DNA of 64,000 bases from NCBI GenBank assembly GCA_036362985.1, contig JAYGXS010000003.1, forward strand, positions 40,355,091 to 40,419,090, read 5' to 3'. The translations under genes and the position numbers were made by a program. This stretch comes from Ligula intestinalis (Eukaryota; Platyhelminthes; Cestoda; Diphyllobothriidea; Diphyllobothriidae). The notes below the pieces were generated by a model that was given only the letters and a program-made list of their open reading frames with translations, was not told the origin of the DNA and did no database searches. Shown here one piece after another: positions 36,440-48,340 of the stretch (the first letter of the stretch is position 1; each line of letters starts with the position of its first letter).

Positions 36440-36893
36440 AATTGCTGCTATTTGCACGAAGTGAAAGACTGCCAATAGGGTTTGGGGCGAAATGCGATAG
36501 CTACCTGGCGTCGGGGTGGGCGACTGAAGTGCAAGTGCTTCTGTCAGCGTCTTCTGACAACACAGCACTGGTTTTGCCAGATGTATAGCCACTAATTCGG
36601 CTGTTTCAAGCACCCTTTGGTGTAGGCCTTCGGAATTGGTAGCTGATGTCCGGTAGACAACCTGAAAGGCTTTGTTAGTATCAACTCGATGATAAGTATT
36701 GATAAGATGTGCGAGAATAAAATTCAAGATCGATCTAGTTCCACCTTTACCTAACTAGGCCGGTATGTGTTCACTTACCCTCTTATCGAGACGCCTTATT
36801 CGTTCGATATATCCTGCTTCACAGGAGCAAGTAAGAGAGTAAATGAACATAGATGTGGCCTTCATAGGGCATCAGTTTTTACGTCCCAATCGT
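36440..36893 (-). pseudogene. PLE GIY-YIG fragment (family B), minus copy
   Basis: From 36893 downwards the minus strand reads MKATSMFIYSLTCSCEAGYI, then RLDKRVSEHIPA, a stop, and the 101-codon frame 36727-36422: ILAHLINTYHRVDTNKAFQV, VYRTSATNSEGLHQRVLETA, IHLAKPVLCCQKTLTEALAL. The GIY-YIG strand is CEAGYIERIRR, with the usual GRT altered. It is the inverted neighbour of the next copy and homologous to the frame at 37421-37690 plus its continuation. Confidence 0.75.
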
Positions 36894-36894
36894 A

Positions 36895-37945
36895 GGAGGG
36901 GAGATAGGCTCACCACTTGGCCCGTTTCTCGTAAATGGCCTTATGGGCGAGATCGAGAAAACGAGTCTGGGGGACACCACCAAGGACCTTGCATTCTACG
37001 GTTGATAGGTTGATGGCAGATTATAATGCTGACAATGACGCTCTGATCGCGAATTTTGACAGCGCACACCCATTGCTCAAATGTTTTGCAGAGACTGAGG
37101 TGGACGATGAAATTGCGTTCCTTGATGTCCTTCTGCGAAGGCAAGATGATGCATCTATCCTGCGTAGGGTATTCCGAAAGAAAACCTGGACGGGACTTTA
37201 CTCCAACTTTCACCGGTTTGTTCCCCTAAATATAAAATGATATCTAGCCCAGGGATAAACAACTAAAGTACGACAGATCTGCTCTCATGAGACTGTCGAA
37301 GCAGAACTCTAACAGCTACAGCATACAAAAATTAAAAATGGATACCCGAAAAGGTTCAGCCTCAGGAATATTGGCAAACGCGCCAAAAAGCATGTTATCT
37401 TAACCGCACAAAAGAAAGACGTGTTCATAAGACTGTCTTTCTTGGGCGATGCAATACACGAGCTGGGCAGACGACGCCTGAAGACTGCAATTGCAAGCGC
37501 TTTCTCCGCGGCGAACTTTCGCGTGTTCTTCACTACCTCTCCTTTTCTACGAATGGGAGGTAAAGACCGACTGCCGTTGAAAGCCACATCCATGTGCATT
37601 TATTCTTTCAACTACTCCCGAAAAGCGGTGTATATTGGCCGAACAATGCAAGGTCTGGAAAAGAGGGTGCGCGAACACATACCAGCCTGACTCGGTGAAC
37701 CAGATTATCGATCGATTTCAAATTCAGCCCTCGCACATTTGATCGATACGAATCACCACGTTGACGCGAGAGAGGCCTTCCAGGTCATATACCAGGCACC
37801 GACACAATACTCAAAGTGCCTGCGCAAACGGGTGTTCGCCACAGCCGAAGCAGTGGCAATCCGTTTAGCAAAGCCCACTTTCTGATGTCAAAAGACGCTG
37901 GTAGCCGCAGTCTGCCTACCTTAGCCATCTACGCCAGTGAATACC
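36895..37945 (+). pseudogene. PLE RT thumb plus GIY-YIG (family B), plus copy
   Basis: The plus strand reads GSPLGPFLVNGLMGEIEKTS (RT motif around the usual MGSPLGP), a damaged YVDD region, then LIANFDSAHPLL, EIAFLDVLLRRQDDASILRR and VFRKKTWTGLYSNFHRFVPL (C-terminal RT), several stops, NGYPKRFSLRNI, IRLSFLGDAIHELGRRRLK, GKDRLPLKATSMCIYSF, AVYIGRTMQGLEKRVREHIP (GIY-YIG core YIGRT with Arg), AHLIDTNHHVDAREAFQV and AIRLAKP. At least six stops lie between the open pieces, so the copy is dead. It is the longest family B fragment here and shows the usual PLE order of RT then endonuclease. Confidence 0.8.
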
Positions 37946-38738
37946 AGGCTGCCCGAATAGATGCCATTCAAAAAGACGCACGCTGACCGTCAGAAAACCC
38001 CTCCTCACTCTTCCCCGTTCAACGTCCCAACTTCCTCAACAGGCTGGCGCAAGGGGACACCGCGATGACTTATAACACCCCCTTTCTCCGAGAACAATTA
38101 AACACTACATATAACTTACCATTGTGGTCCCTGAAACTGTATTGGCTAATGAAAAATTGCTACAAACACGTGTTTCCAAAATCAACTTTTTATAAAATTC
38201 TAACATAAATAAGCAAATGCTGGAATTTATTCTTCCAAATTCAGCAGAGATGATTCTATAAGCCACACGCGTATTCGTGTATTCAATCCAACGAACTATA
38301 GCGCAAGGTCTCCCGTAATGCAGGAATGACAATAACAAGAGCCTCCTAGGAGATGAAAATCAGTGTTCTTGCGTAGATAAATGGAAAAATAATTTGGCAA
38401 ATATTTGCGAATTACTTCCAAGTTTAGGTCAAGAAGACTCTTATGGCTATCCTTGTTATTGGTCTGCAGAGTTACTGAACGTAGAAGTTTTAAATCTCTA
38501 TATACTATCAAAAATTACTCCTAACGTTTCTTATGGTGTGATCGTTAGTCCCGTCAAAACTGTTATCACAAAATACCTTATCATGGAGTGGTACGCACGT
38601 TAAAGTTTCCCCAAGAATCTTTTTCATCACATTTTTACACAGGTGCAACAAATGAAGATTTTGCAAATGTCTATCCGTATTAAACCTGCTTCAAGAACAA
38701 CCCAAGGATACGAAATTGCATCTTTTTATGGTTGAAGC
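37946..38738. other. No recognised feature
   Basis: This stretch separates two PLE fragments. Short overlapping frames have no recognisable domain. Confidence 0.35.
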
Positions 38739-40165
38739 ATGCTTAAAGCATTCATTTCCAATGCCCACTTCAGACTCCAAAAATTCCAAATCTCTAAAGA
38801 ACAATGCATGAAGTTCTGCCGAGTAAAAGTGCCTTTACCCTTGTTTGAACCTCTAAATGAGACTATTATTCGTGTTTCAAACACTGAACGACAGAGGAAG
38901 AGAGATACATTTTTTGACAAGCAATTGATGGCCATTAACAAACCATCTAATACAATCCAGAATTATTCAACAAATATAGCAAACCTGTCATCGAGAGATC
39001 TCCCAACAACCGAAAACCAAGTACTTTCTATGGGAATGAAATACAATCTTACCAATTCAAAGTATCTAGACTTCCTTGCAAATTTAGAATCCATAATATT
39101 GGCAGAAAATATCACAGACGATGAGAAATTCACAATCCGGAATAACACTGTAAATGCCCTAAAGAACCAAACCCCCTTTTCAATATTATCACAAGAAGAG
39201 AAGATGGTACTAAAATCTCTAAAAACGGTCAAAAACTGTAATTCTTCTAGCAGATAAGGGAGGCTCAACATCCATCCTAAACAAAACAGACTACAATGTA
39301 GAAAGGCTATCATTACTAGAAGACAAATCAACATGCAAACCCCGTTGTGCGGACCCAACCAAAATGCAGAATACAAATATTGAAAAGATACTCAAATGTC
39401 TGCCAGGGAAGAAGCAAAGAGCAGGAGATATTGCCAAGTCCCTAAGACAAATCGAACCAAAGATAGCTAAAGTATACGGACGGCCTATAATACACAAGTC
39501 CGACATATCATTACGACCGATAGTATCATTTATCAGCGCACCTAATTGAAAAATCTCAAAGGGGCTATTTTGAAAAATCCATCCATTAACAAAAGATTGT
39601 TAAACCTCAATCAACAAGTCCATGGAGTTGGTGAACAAATTACAAGGGCTTATAATAACAGCAGGCGAAATAATGGTATAATTTGATGTTGTCTCTCTCT
39701 CTTCACATTGATACTATTAGGTTTAGCAATGCAATGCATAGGAGAACTACTTAATTCTTACAAAATGGACACTCCTGTATCTGCTCTGCTTGAACTCTCA
39801 TTTGCACAGAAATATTATAAACAGATAAAAGGTACCCCAAAAGGGTCAGCCATGTGCGGCTTCATGGCTGAAATAAAGATGCAAAAATTAGAATTTATGG
39901 CCCTACCACTAGTTAACCTCAAGGTGTGGGTACGCTATTTCGATGACACGTTTAACCTTGTTAAACAGGATCAGCTGGAAACACTACACAGCATCAGCAA
40001 TTCAACGATGCCAGGAATCACGTTTGCGCTCTAAAAAGAAGGTAAGAGTAAACTCTCATTTCTTGACGTCCTCAACAGCGTAATACTGACGGAACGTTTC
40101 AAACATCGGTATATCACAAAAAGGCCTATGCGTATGCTATCCTTCAGTACAAGAGCAACCGACAG
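38739..40165 (+). pseudogene. PLE reverse transcriptase (third copy type)
   Basis: A 172-codon frame starts with linker sequence and contains NLSSRDLPTTENQVLSMGMK, the N-terminal PLE RT block. After a frame change at about 39245 follow LLADKGGSTSILNKTDY (usually LPADKGR.TVV), KVYGRPIIHKSDISLRPIVS (usually YGLPKIHK...LRPIVS), FDVVSLSS (motif A with its Asp, near 39685), QIKGTPKGSAMCGFMAE (usually KGTPMGSP.SGF.AE) and VWVRYFDDTF (motif C, YFDD in place of YVDD). FLDV and GTFQTSVYHKKAYAYAILQY close the fragment. At least three frameshifts or stops break it. No GIY-YIG part follows: GC-rich repeat DNA begins at about 40166. Confidence 0.8.
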
Positions 40166-41154
40166 TTCCCCCGTCGATGGCGACGATGGGCACCACGCGC
40201 TGCAACAAGCCGCAGCAAACACTGAAGCAAGCCGCAGCATACACAGAGGCAAGCTGGGCAAGCAACACGAAAGCGACAGCAAGCGGAAGCAACGCAGAGA
40301 ACTGGCACGAGAGCAAACAGGAGTGTAGGCAGACTCGCGCAGTATTTACCCACTCGCTCGCCACTCCCACCTACGTATCCGGTGTAAAGACAAAGTCAAT
40401 AAGACCGGGGATGAGGGAAGGTGTAGATGGCTGGCGCGATAAACACTCAGCTCGCGCACACTTGCATCAGCCATCTCGCTAGGTATGCTCCCGACTGCGC
40501 GGGAGCGCCATAAAGGTCACATTAAGAGGGAGCCATTGCAGCCTGACTCTCAGTCCTCCCTCTCCTCCCATACTTACACACAGACACACGCGTACAGAGG
40601 GAGCAGCTACGTAGGGGGCCTGAGTTTTACTGTCAGTTGGCAGACCCTCCAAGCCACGGCTTTTAGCGCACCGTGATAGATTCAGACGCATTCAGATTTA
40701 TTATAGTGAGGGAAGAAACGCGCCGAGGTCGACCTCACTCTCTTCCCCACCACATAGTGACCGCCTAGCTTTTCGGGCACCCTCAGTGGGGCCTGAAACC
40801 CAGTGGGAGCGCGAGCGCAGTAACCAACAGCGAATCAGAATTGAAAGAAAGTGCCAGCGCCTTCCAGGCCGCAGGGACCGTGGTTGGCTGAAGACTGGCA
40901 TTGCATGTGCACACAGACCATTAGATCTCATAAGGGTGAGAGCAGCCCTGCATGAAGCCTGGGCCAACACCCTCCTAAGAGAGGTAACCAGTCAGTCAAC
41001 GACTGAAAGGCACTACCCATGCTCCGTCGTCTGTTGGCGTACGTGGGCGGGGCTGAAAGGAGAGCAAGAGACAACTAGTGAACTTTGCAACTGTGGGCGT
41101 GCTGAAACTCGGGGACATAGAGTAGTAGGCAACTTCAGCAAGAACAGCTTCTAC
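40166..41154. repeat. GC-rich unclassified repeat-like block
   Basis: Base composition jumps to GC-rich at about 40166. The first 150 bases carry short direct repeats of CAAGCCGCAGCA/CAAGC type. Several overlapping frames on both strands are alanine- and arginine-rich, as expected from composition alone. I recognise no protein. It is probably an interspersed repeat inserted at the end of the PLE fragment. Confidence 0.4.
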
Positions 41155-41510
41155 CTACCTGGGGGNNNNNNNNNNCTTGTATCGTCTCTTCTGTCCTCCT
41201 TTGCGACAAGTGCCTACGGCGACATCACCATAGAACAGTCGCTTGGGTAGCCGTTCATTGTTCATGCGTATTACGTGTCCGCTCCAGCGCAGTTGTCTCT
41301 GCCTAAGCATGGCCTGGATGCTGAGAAATCCTGTTCTCTCCAGGACTTCCGTGTCCGGAATCCTCTCCTGCCACTTCACCTTCAATATGTGACGTAGGCA
41401 GCTGATATGAAAGTGGTTCAGTTTCCGCACTTGGCTACCATAGACAGTCCAAGTCTCCGCTCCGTACAAGAGTGTTGAGAGCACAACAGCCTTCTACATC
41501 TTCAATTTCA
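41155..41510 (-). pseudogene. RTE LINE C-terminal fragment (minus)
   Basis: The minus frame reads KLKM, a stop, then [80 protein letters not shown] and [20 protein letters not shown]. This is the well-known C-terminal block of RTE-clade reverse transcriptases. It is well preserved apart from one TAG near 41490. The assembly gap at 41166-41175 cuts the end. It is a different copy from the plus-strand RTE that starts about 80 bases away. Confidence 0.85.
41166..41175. other. Assembly gap (10 N)
   Basis: Ten N bases fall inside the minus-strand RTE fragment. The sequence to the left is not RTE-like, so the join may be wrong or may hide the rest of the element. Confidence 0.99.
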
Positions 41511-41589
41511 CTGACAATTGAAGACAATGTCAATTCCAGACGGAAGCTTGAAGCCGGCCGAAGGCTTGGCTGAGACCCAACACACGATA

Positions 41590-43500
41590 TGTCACAACAC
41601 ACAATGGCATGATCGCGCGCGTCACGGACAATGGTGCACCCTAAGAAGCAGGTGTAGCGACCAATTGAGTGAAACCAGACTGCTTACTCGCTCCCACCTT
41701 CTTTAGTCTCATGTTCTCTGTAATGCTGATGGACGCCTACCGCGGTGAGCGTCCTGAGATTTGTCTCTTCAAGAGCACCGATGGCAATATCCTTGGTAGC
41801 CGTTACACGAAGTCCTCAAGTACTCTCTACAACCTGCTCTGTGCGCACCACTGCATGCTCAACACCGCGATAGAATAAAATATGTAACGAAGAATGCACC
41901 TCTTTGCTACCGGCTGCGCAAGCTTCCGGCTGACTATCAACACGGACAAACGGGTTTGCCCAATACCACAAAGCACTTTTTAGAGTCTCCTGCTCTATCG
42001 CTGGGTCCACACTAACGTTGCTTGTTGACGATTCTGTTACTTCTTCCGATGATGAAGAGCTCCAGGTACTACCATCGTCCAACGACGTTGTGCTACAGTC
42101 AGATTAGTCAGATGAATAACTGCAGGAAGAGTTGAGAGTCTAAAAATCTCGTCATTTCCCTTGCTTCTTTCTCAATTTCGCGCAAATATTTAAGATAGCC
42201 GCGCAAAGCACGTCATCTTTGAGTTCTCTTTAATGGTGGTTTCAACATACTGAAGAAAACAGCAAAACACAACAGATTTACCGGATTTTCAGTCACAGTA
42301 ACGAGAGCTGGCTTGCACGTGTTATCAGCAGATTGCGCCAGGTCACAATATTGTGACGTGGGTGCCCACAGCGCACGCGCGCTGACGAAAATCGATCAGC
42401 CAATCAATTATCGATTGCGTAAGTATCCCAGCAAATGACAACCAGGCACGCGTGAAGCGCGTGTTTGCGTATTACGCTAGCGCGTGTTATGCTATTAGAG
42501 ATATCAGCCGTCACCCGACGCAGAACACAACGCTCATAACAATGCTTTTAATTGTACCAAACTCAAAGCCGTGGACACAATACCCTAAAGCAGCATCAAA
42601 ATCGACGGCGAGGTGACACACCGGATCTAGAAAGTTAATTATGGCTTCAGCGACCTCAAGCCTTCGAGAAGAATCGATATGGCCTTCATCTCAACACAAA
42701 AACAAACACCCTTACAACTGTTATCTTGACTGCAATGCTATACGGAGCAAAGAGCTGAACCACCTTCGTTACTGAAACCAGGACTCTCAATCACTTCCTT
42801 CTCAGCCGTCATTGCAGAATACTGAAGTTAAGGTAGAAGAACGGGCGACCGGATATGGAAGGAGTGAAACGGTCAACGATCCTCAGTTTTCATAACTTAC
42901 TGAGGCAAATTCGAGTGCCTTTGAGTATTCACGGCGCAAGAAAAGCTGAGAAACGCCCGCCCAAGCAACTATTCCACGGCAATATTGCTACGGGTGCTCG
43001 ATGACCAGTGTGATTAATAACTCTCCATGAACACCTCGAATAATGTTCTGAAGCATCTATACTCAAATCCGGCAACCTGAAGTTACCTCTCGTAGGAGCG
43101 ACTGGTCTAGAGAAGATGTGTAAAGATTGGAACAATAGTCTTCCCACCAAACCATATTTCCGCGGAGAAAGCCAAAAGAGATGCTTGCAACCCTCAAGCA
43201 CCCCGAGCACCCCGTCCACATCCAAGTCCTTTTCATATATCCACGTCCTCAACGAACATTTTGTGCAAAAATGGGCCTCAAGGAACATCTTCAGATTGGG
43301 TACAATAACAAGCAGAATCTTGCGCCTGCCCTCTCAGCAAACACCCCCATCGTTAATTCCAGCAATAAGTCCCACGGCGACCACCAACCTTGCCATTGCT
43401 GATGACAGTCAAAGTGCTTTGCTGTCTTAATAGAAGTGACTGACTTTGGTCCCTCTATTATCCATGTAACTACACCCGCGACGATGAGGATGAAAACTAC
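41590..43500 (+). pseudogene. RTE LINE, RT core to C-terminal finger, with an insertion
   Basis: The plus strand reads MIARVTDNGAP, a stop, then LAPTFFSLMFSVMLMDAYRG (RT core), the expected ADD motif replaced by LLCAHHCMLN, and MHLFATGCASFRLTINTDK. RTE sequence then stops near 42000-42090 and resumes near 42545: SIKIDGEVTHRI, MAFISTQKQ-like sequence with a frame change, LTAMLYGAKS, RTLNHFLLSR, PKQLFHGNIATGA. After 43050 come AEKAKRD and QRTFCAKMGLKEHL, a C2H2-type finger remnant typical of the end of flatworm RTE ORFs. It has many stops and frameshifts. The catalytic Asp pair is lost, so the copy is dead. Confidence 0.75.
42090..42540. other. Insertion of about 450 bases within the RTE copy
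   Basis: RTE similarity breaks near 42000-42090 and resumes near 42545. The inserted DNA encodes nothing I recognise. It holds several short palindromic strings rich in CGCG (GCGCACGCGCGC, TACGCTAGCGCGTG). It could be a small non-autonomous element, but I see no clear terminal repeats. Confidence 0.4.
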
Positions 43501-44246
43501 AAGCACTCACACATTTGGCACCGCTGAGAGTAGTCAAAATCCCGTCAGCCAGTAAGCACACCACCACCGCACCCGTGTAGCGGACCAGGGATGTCGAGGT
43601 TGGCACACACCTAAAGGATAAGAGACCTGAAGATAGCTCTGCATCGGAAAATTGGAGCTGGATTGATAAGCATCACCCAAGCACACAAATATTAAGGCCG
43701 GAGTAGAAGGAAACGTGAATATATGCAGAGGAATCTACTTGTAATAAAGAATACGTATAGAGTAAGAAAATAATATGGGGATAGGGAACGGCATTACACA
43801 GATACAAGTCCCATCTGGAGTAAAGTGTGTTCTCTTATGTCTGATCAGTTACTGGTGGGGAATACAGTGCTGTGATTGACTGCAGGGGCGAGACGGGAGT
43901 GCTGACATTGCGTGTGGGACTGTGATACGATTGACGACGACGGCGGCGGGAAGGGGGTCAGCAGCTGTGAGGGGAATGGGCACCGGTTTCTTCACTGACA
44001 CTCGATCACCTAAGCTCCATCCTGGGTCCGCGCCAAAAGTGACGACCTTGGTGTACTTAAACAATTATTCAGTTTCTTGCGTTGTAACACCCGACACAAG
44101 CAATGACGAGAATTGGCCTCAATTTAGGCTGCGAGGAGGAGTTGGAGCAGCATGGCCGGGTGGGGCTGCTCCGTCATCAAAAACACGGGTTGGGCTGAGG
44201 GGGGGATGGATTCAACGTACGGAGATGGGTGTAGGAGGGCTTGGGC
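43501..44246. other. Unassigned, partly GC-rich
   Basis: Frames such as 43922-44350 are composition-driven and unrecognised. The stretch between the RTE and the next LINE fragment may be a repeat. Confidence 0.35.
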
Positions 44247-44267
44247 GGGGGGGGGGGGGGGGGGGGG
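44247..44267 (+). repeat. Homopolymer run of 21 G
   Basis: The G run is uninterrupted for 21 bases, inside a longer G-rich stretch. Its true length is likely uncertain in the assembly. Confidence 0.9.
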
Positions 44268-44289
44268 AACGCGGACGGAGACGCGTCTG

Positions 44290-44900
44290 TTGTGGTTCCC
44301 TACAAACGTACAACAAACTCCTGGGCCAGCAGTTCGGGTGGACGTCTTAACAACCTGGCCATCCGAACCACCATCGTTGCAACGCTCTTGAGCCTAGCCA
44401 TAACGTTCGGTCGTCTATCCGAGCTCTCCACAAGGCAGCTGTCGCCTCGTCCCTCTCAGATTTACCCATTAATGACTCCGCCATCAAGACAAACTACCAG
44501 CGCCTTCATCAGAGAGCCTTTGTGGACGCAAAATCCAGCTACCACCCCCGATCCTTCTGGGTGGCTATCCACCTCTGATTGCGGCCTCGGAACGACATAT
44601 CCCAAAGGTGACTCGCTATACCCTGGCGCAGCTACGCAGTGGCTACTGCATGTTCCTTCGCCATTACCAACACCGGCTCGACCCGTCCATACACGAATGC
44701 TGTCCCGACTTCGACGTCTCACCACATGACTGCCGTCATTTCTTCGCCTGCAGTCCCCGGCCAGGCACCCAACCCACCCCCGAGGACCTTTGGCTCAAGC
44801 CGGCAGAAGCCGCAGCTTTTCTGCGTCTCCCAAATGCACCCAGTTTGGACTCCGGCAGAAATCCTTGATCAAAAAAGGACTACTAACTAACCAACCTAAG
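44290..44900 (+). pseudogene. C-terminal end of another LINE (Jockey-like)
   Basis: With frame changes the plus strand reads KAAVASSLSDLPINDSAIKT, NYQRLHQRAFVDAKSSYHPR, then TRYTLAQLRSGYCMFLRHYQ, HRLDPSIHECCPDFDVSPHD, CRHFFACSPRPGTQPTPEDL and WLKPAEAAAFLRLPNAPSLD. LAQLRSG...CP.C...PH...H.FAC is the usual C-terminal cysteine/histidine block of Jockey-type LINEs. The RT is missing. The frame ends at about 44868 and is followed by ACTAACTAACC, a typical low-complexity LINE 3' end. Confidence 0.7.
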
Positions 44901-44979
44901 CAATGATGACTTGATCCCGACCTTTTCTACCTTATCGCGCATTCAGCTCGTGCATCAGCCTGGTTGGTCATTTGTGAAT

Positions 44980-45300
44980 TCATCGCACCGAAGTCTGCGA
45001 ACCAGTCTCTGAAACCCAAAATACACTATCCGCACTGCTCACACGCATTCACCTGCTCCGTAAAGCCATTCAACTACTTTGGAATCCACGACATTAGTAC
45101 TCACCACAATACTGACATACTTCATAGTCGACAACTCCTGCCTCTTCAGCAGCGATACCTACTATTCTTACCGTACGGTCACCACCAGAAGTAATACCAC
45201 CACAGCTAACCTTGCAGTTCCTGATATATCCTGTGCACAATGTCACCGCAACTATACACATGAAGTATATTCTTCAAATCCCTCATCTAACAGGTCTGAG
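44980..45300 (+). pseudogene. Possible RTE C-terminal finger remnant
   Basis: A Thr/Ser-rich stretch reading NTTTANLAVPDISCAQCHRN, followed by YTHE, resembles the Thr-rich linker and C2H2 finger (TCPHCDRTFTSH) at the end of flatworm RTE ORFs. Only one C-x2-C is visible. This is a weak call. Confidence 0.3.
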
Positions 45301-46979
45301 ATGCGGGCAGTCCACCGCGTTTTGTGTGAAATATTGGTGTGTTGTGTGATGCTTAGGTCGTGTGTGTGAAGGACGCAGACGGCGTTCATTAACTGGGTTA
45401 GTGAGGTTTCCCAATCTCAGCATCAGTAGGTTGACCAGTCGGACGGTGGACTGGTGAACAGTAAATGGAGGAGAGAGAGCTCGACGTCCAGCACACTTTC
45501 CTCATAATTCACTATTCAGCACGTTTGAGACTATGACGGTACACTATGAGCCGTGGCTTAGAATTTTGCCAACTGACGTTATAACTCGGGCCTCCCAATC
45601 AGTCCGCTGTGCGTTTGAATAAGGCGGCAAAATGAGGGATTGGGCGACAGATTGTACTGCTTGTTGCCTAAGTTGGCCCTCGTTTCACTCCCATAAAATT
45701 GGTATCCGAGACATTTTCTTTTTGTGGGAAATCTTAACCTTCTTCCGTAGAACAGGGAGCGTGCTGGCAGGCTGAGATTGATACCTGCGCCGAAATCCGC
45801 CTCTGGTCTTGTTTACTTCGTGTTGACACCAGGCCCAAGTGTGAGAGGAAGAGGGTGTGCGGTGGATGCAGCACAAGTTCACAATCACGCATAGCCTCAT
45901 GCGAAGGTCTCCGCGGTCTACCCTTTGGCTATCTGCGTACCGTGATTACAACGATAGCGAGCTTATCAGCCAGACCTGACGGCCTAAACATTCACCCTTG
46001 GTTCGACCCAAAGCGGACTTTCGACGATCTGGACGAATGCCTCTGATTTCCAGTTCCATTGGCAGACTCTGCAATCAGCAGGGAAGAATCAGGACGTGGC
46101 TTCCACACGGTGATGATCCTGGGAACCTTTGCAATGCCCCTCCCCAGTTGGAACCCCCTTTTTTCTCCTAAATCCCACGCATTACCCCCACAAGAGCGAC
46201 TTTTTTTTCTTTAAAATCCCTGAGGAGTTTTTTCACTGCCTACTCCTATTTTCATCCTATGATACAGGACAACTGGCCTCGCCAACAGTCTGAGAAACAA
46301 ATTTTCTGCTACCACTGCACATATGTACAAATAGGGCACTCAAAGGAATTTTTCCTACATATCCCTCAATATACTGATACTGATAGTGTAATGCACGCAG
46401 AAGTCATTATCGCTGCTTCCAAATTTTTGTAAGGCACACGGTGGACATCGCCATAATGGACGGTAAAACTTTCAGTTGTCCTATGAAGCTAGTTCTCCAT
46501 TCCAATTCACATGCCAATGTAAATGTTACCATCTGGAATGTAGTAACAATGATAAAACTTGAAGAAATTATACAGTGGCTGTATAAAAAGATGTTTCCTT
46601 TGTACAGTTAGCGAAATAAAATTCAGCATCGATAATAACATTCAATAACGCAGGTCTGTGAATAGGTGTACATATGAATATCGTGATTATCCCAGTGCAA
46701 TTAACTCAACTTCAGTGAGGGGTGTGCATGTTTAACTGGAATAAATAATAATGGATACATACATATAAGTGTTAGGAGTGCATAAAACTGCTAAGCTGTG
46801 AGTGTTGGGATAGTAAGCTGTGATCGAAAAATCTCTCAGACTTATATTCTATTCCCAAGAACAGTTTCTCCGAAGGACTTGAAAAGTAAGTACGAAGAGA
46901 TAATATCATCACGCTGTTATTTAATGAACTTCAGTGACCTTACTATTCCAGGCATCATTTGCTACTGGGTAACTTATAT
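45301..46979. other. No recognised gene
   Basis: The first 800 bases are GC-richer and may be an interspersed repeat (about 45740-46120, containing GGAAGAGGGTGTGCGGTGGA). The rest is AT-rich. No domain is recognised. Confidence 0.35.
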
Positions 46980-48340
46980 CCATTTGGAAGTCCATAAAGA
47001 TCGCTCCGCAGTTCAAGTGTGGGAGCCGAGCGTCTGACAATAATTATAGGCCGCTTGGTCTTAACTTAATTTGCTGCAAAACCATGAAAACAATAAGAAG
47101 GCGTTGATACAGTTTCTCGAGCAGAATCACCTTCTGTCCGATGCCCAACATAACTTTCGTAGTGGTAGGTCCTCCCTGGCAAATATGCTCTTGTCACTTG
47201 AACACTGGACTAAAGCACGTGATGAAGGCAAAGTGGCGCATAACATCCATATTATCTTTGAAAAGGCTTTTGATAGCGTTCCTAAAACACGCCTCAGGCA
47301 TAAAGTGCGCAGCGCAGAAGCTCACAAAAACCTCGTCCTATCGATTTAAAGCTTTTGACTGAAGGGTTACAAAGAATACAGCTCGGGCGCCGTCAGTCGT
47401 CAGGGGTATATTTGGTGAGTGGCATCCCACAGGGCTCAGCTTTGGGCTCCACATTACTGCTTGTTTTAATCAAAGACTGTGTCAGGGACCTAAACTATGA
47501 TTTCACCCTGTTCGCTGACGACATTAAATTATAGAAAGTTGTCCGAAATGCGGCAGATAAAAACCATCTGCAAGGTAAGTTGAACAGGTGGGAGGATTAG
47601 ACAAAGCATTGGCTTACGCCCTTCAATGTAAGTTAATGCTAGTATCTCCAAGTGGGCAGTTGTAGAGAATCAAGCTAGAAAGTTTACCTTCCAACCAGTA
47701 CACCGCTGCAAAAAAGTTAACAGTCAAAAGGAATCGGGTGTGTGGATTACTTCTTCACTCAAACCAACGCTGAAGTGTACTGAGGTGGTGAAGTCAGCCA
47801 GATCTTTATCGCAACTGATAGGACGAGCCTTTCTGGGGTTCGGAAAGGAGAGCATTTTCAAAATATTTAGAAGTTTCGTTCGGCTGCACCTATAACTTGC
47901 TGTACAGGCATGGATACCTTAAACCGCCAAAGACTGTACTGTCATAGAGAAGGTCCGGAGGCGGACGATAAAAAGGGTCAAAGGCCTGGGAACACTGCCT
48001 TATGAAAGAAGACTGTCAACCCTCAACAAATTTCCCCTTTGTTACAGACAACCACGAGGGGATCATGTGCTAACCTTCCGTATTATTAGTGACCTGGGCT
48101 GTTGCTTTGTCCGCAATAATGTTTTTACTAACGCTAATACGCCCAGTCTGCGCGGTCATCGCCTAAATCCACGATCCGTCAAAGCAAGGATCGATGGCCG
48201 TACATTTTTAGCCAGGAACAGAGTGTTTGCTGCATGGAACGCTCTTCTCAAAAAGTTTGTCCTCTCTACCTGTGTTTATTTAATTAAGAGCAAACTAGGC
48301 ATGCATCAAACATCTCATTTACCAGTCAGTCGCTAATCCA
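46980..48340 (+). pseudogene. Old CR1-type LINE, RT fragment
   Basis: The plus strand, with several stops, reads WKSIKIAPQFKCGSRASDNN, YRPLGLNLICCKTMK, then the frame 47071-47349 with LEQNHLLSDAQHNFRSGRSS, LANMLLSLEHW and FEKAFDSVPKTRL (motif A: the Asp of the usual D-F-x-K-A-F-D is replaced, reading IIFEKAFD). SGIPQGSALGSTLL and FTLFADDIKL (motif C, intact FADD) follow near 47420 and 47515. The frame 48067-48336 ends with RNRVFAAWNALLKKFV, the usual C-terminal block. It is clearly a different family from the LINE at 52-60 kb and much more decayed. No ORF1 or endonuclease is present, so it is 5' truncated. Confidence 0.8.

Noticed and set aside
43922..44391. Overlapping glycine/arginine-rich frames
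   Set aside because: Produced by the G-rich DNA. All frames on that strand are open for the same reason.
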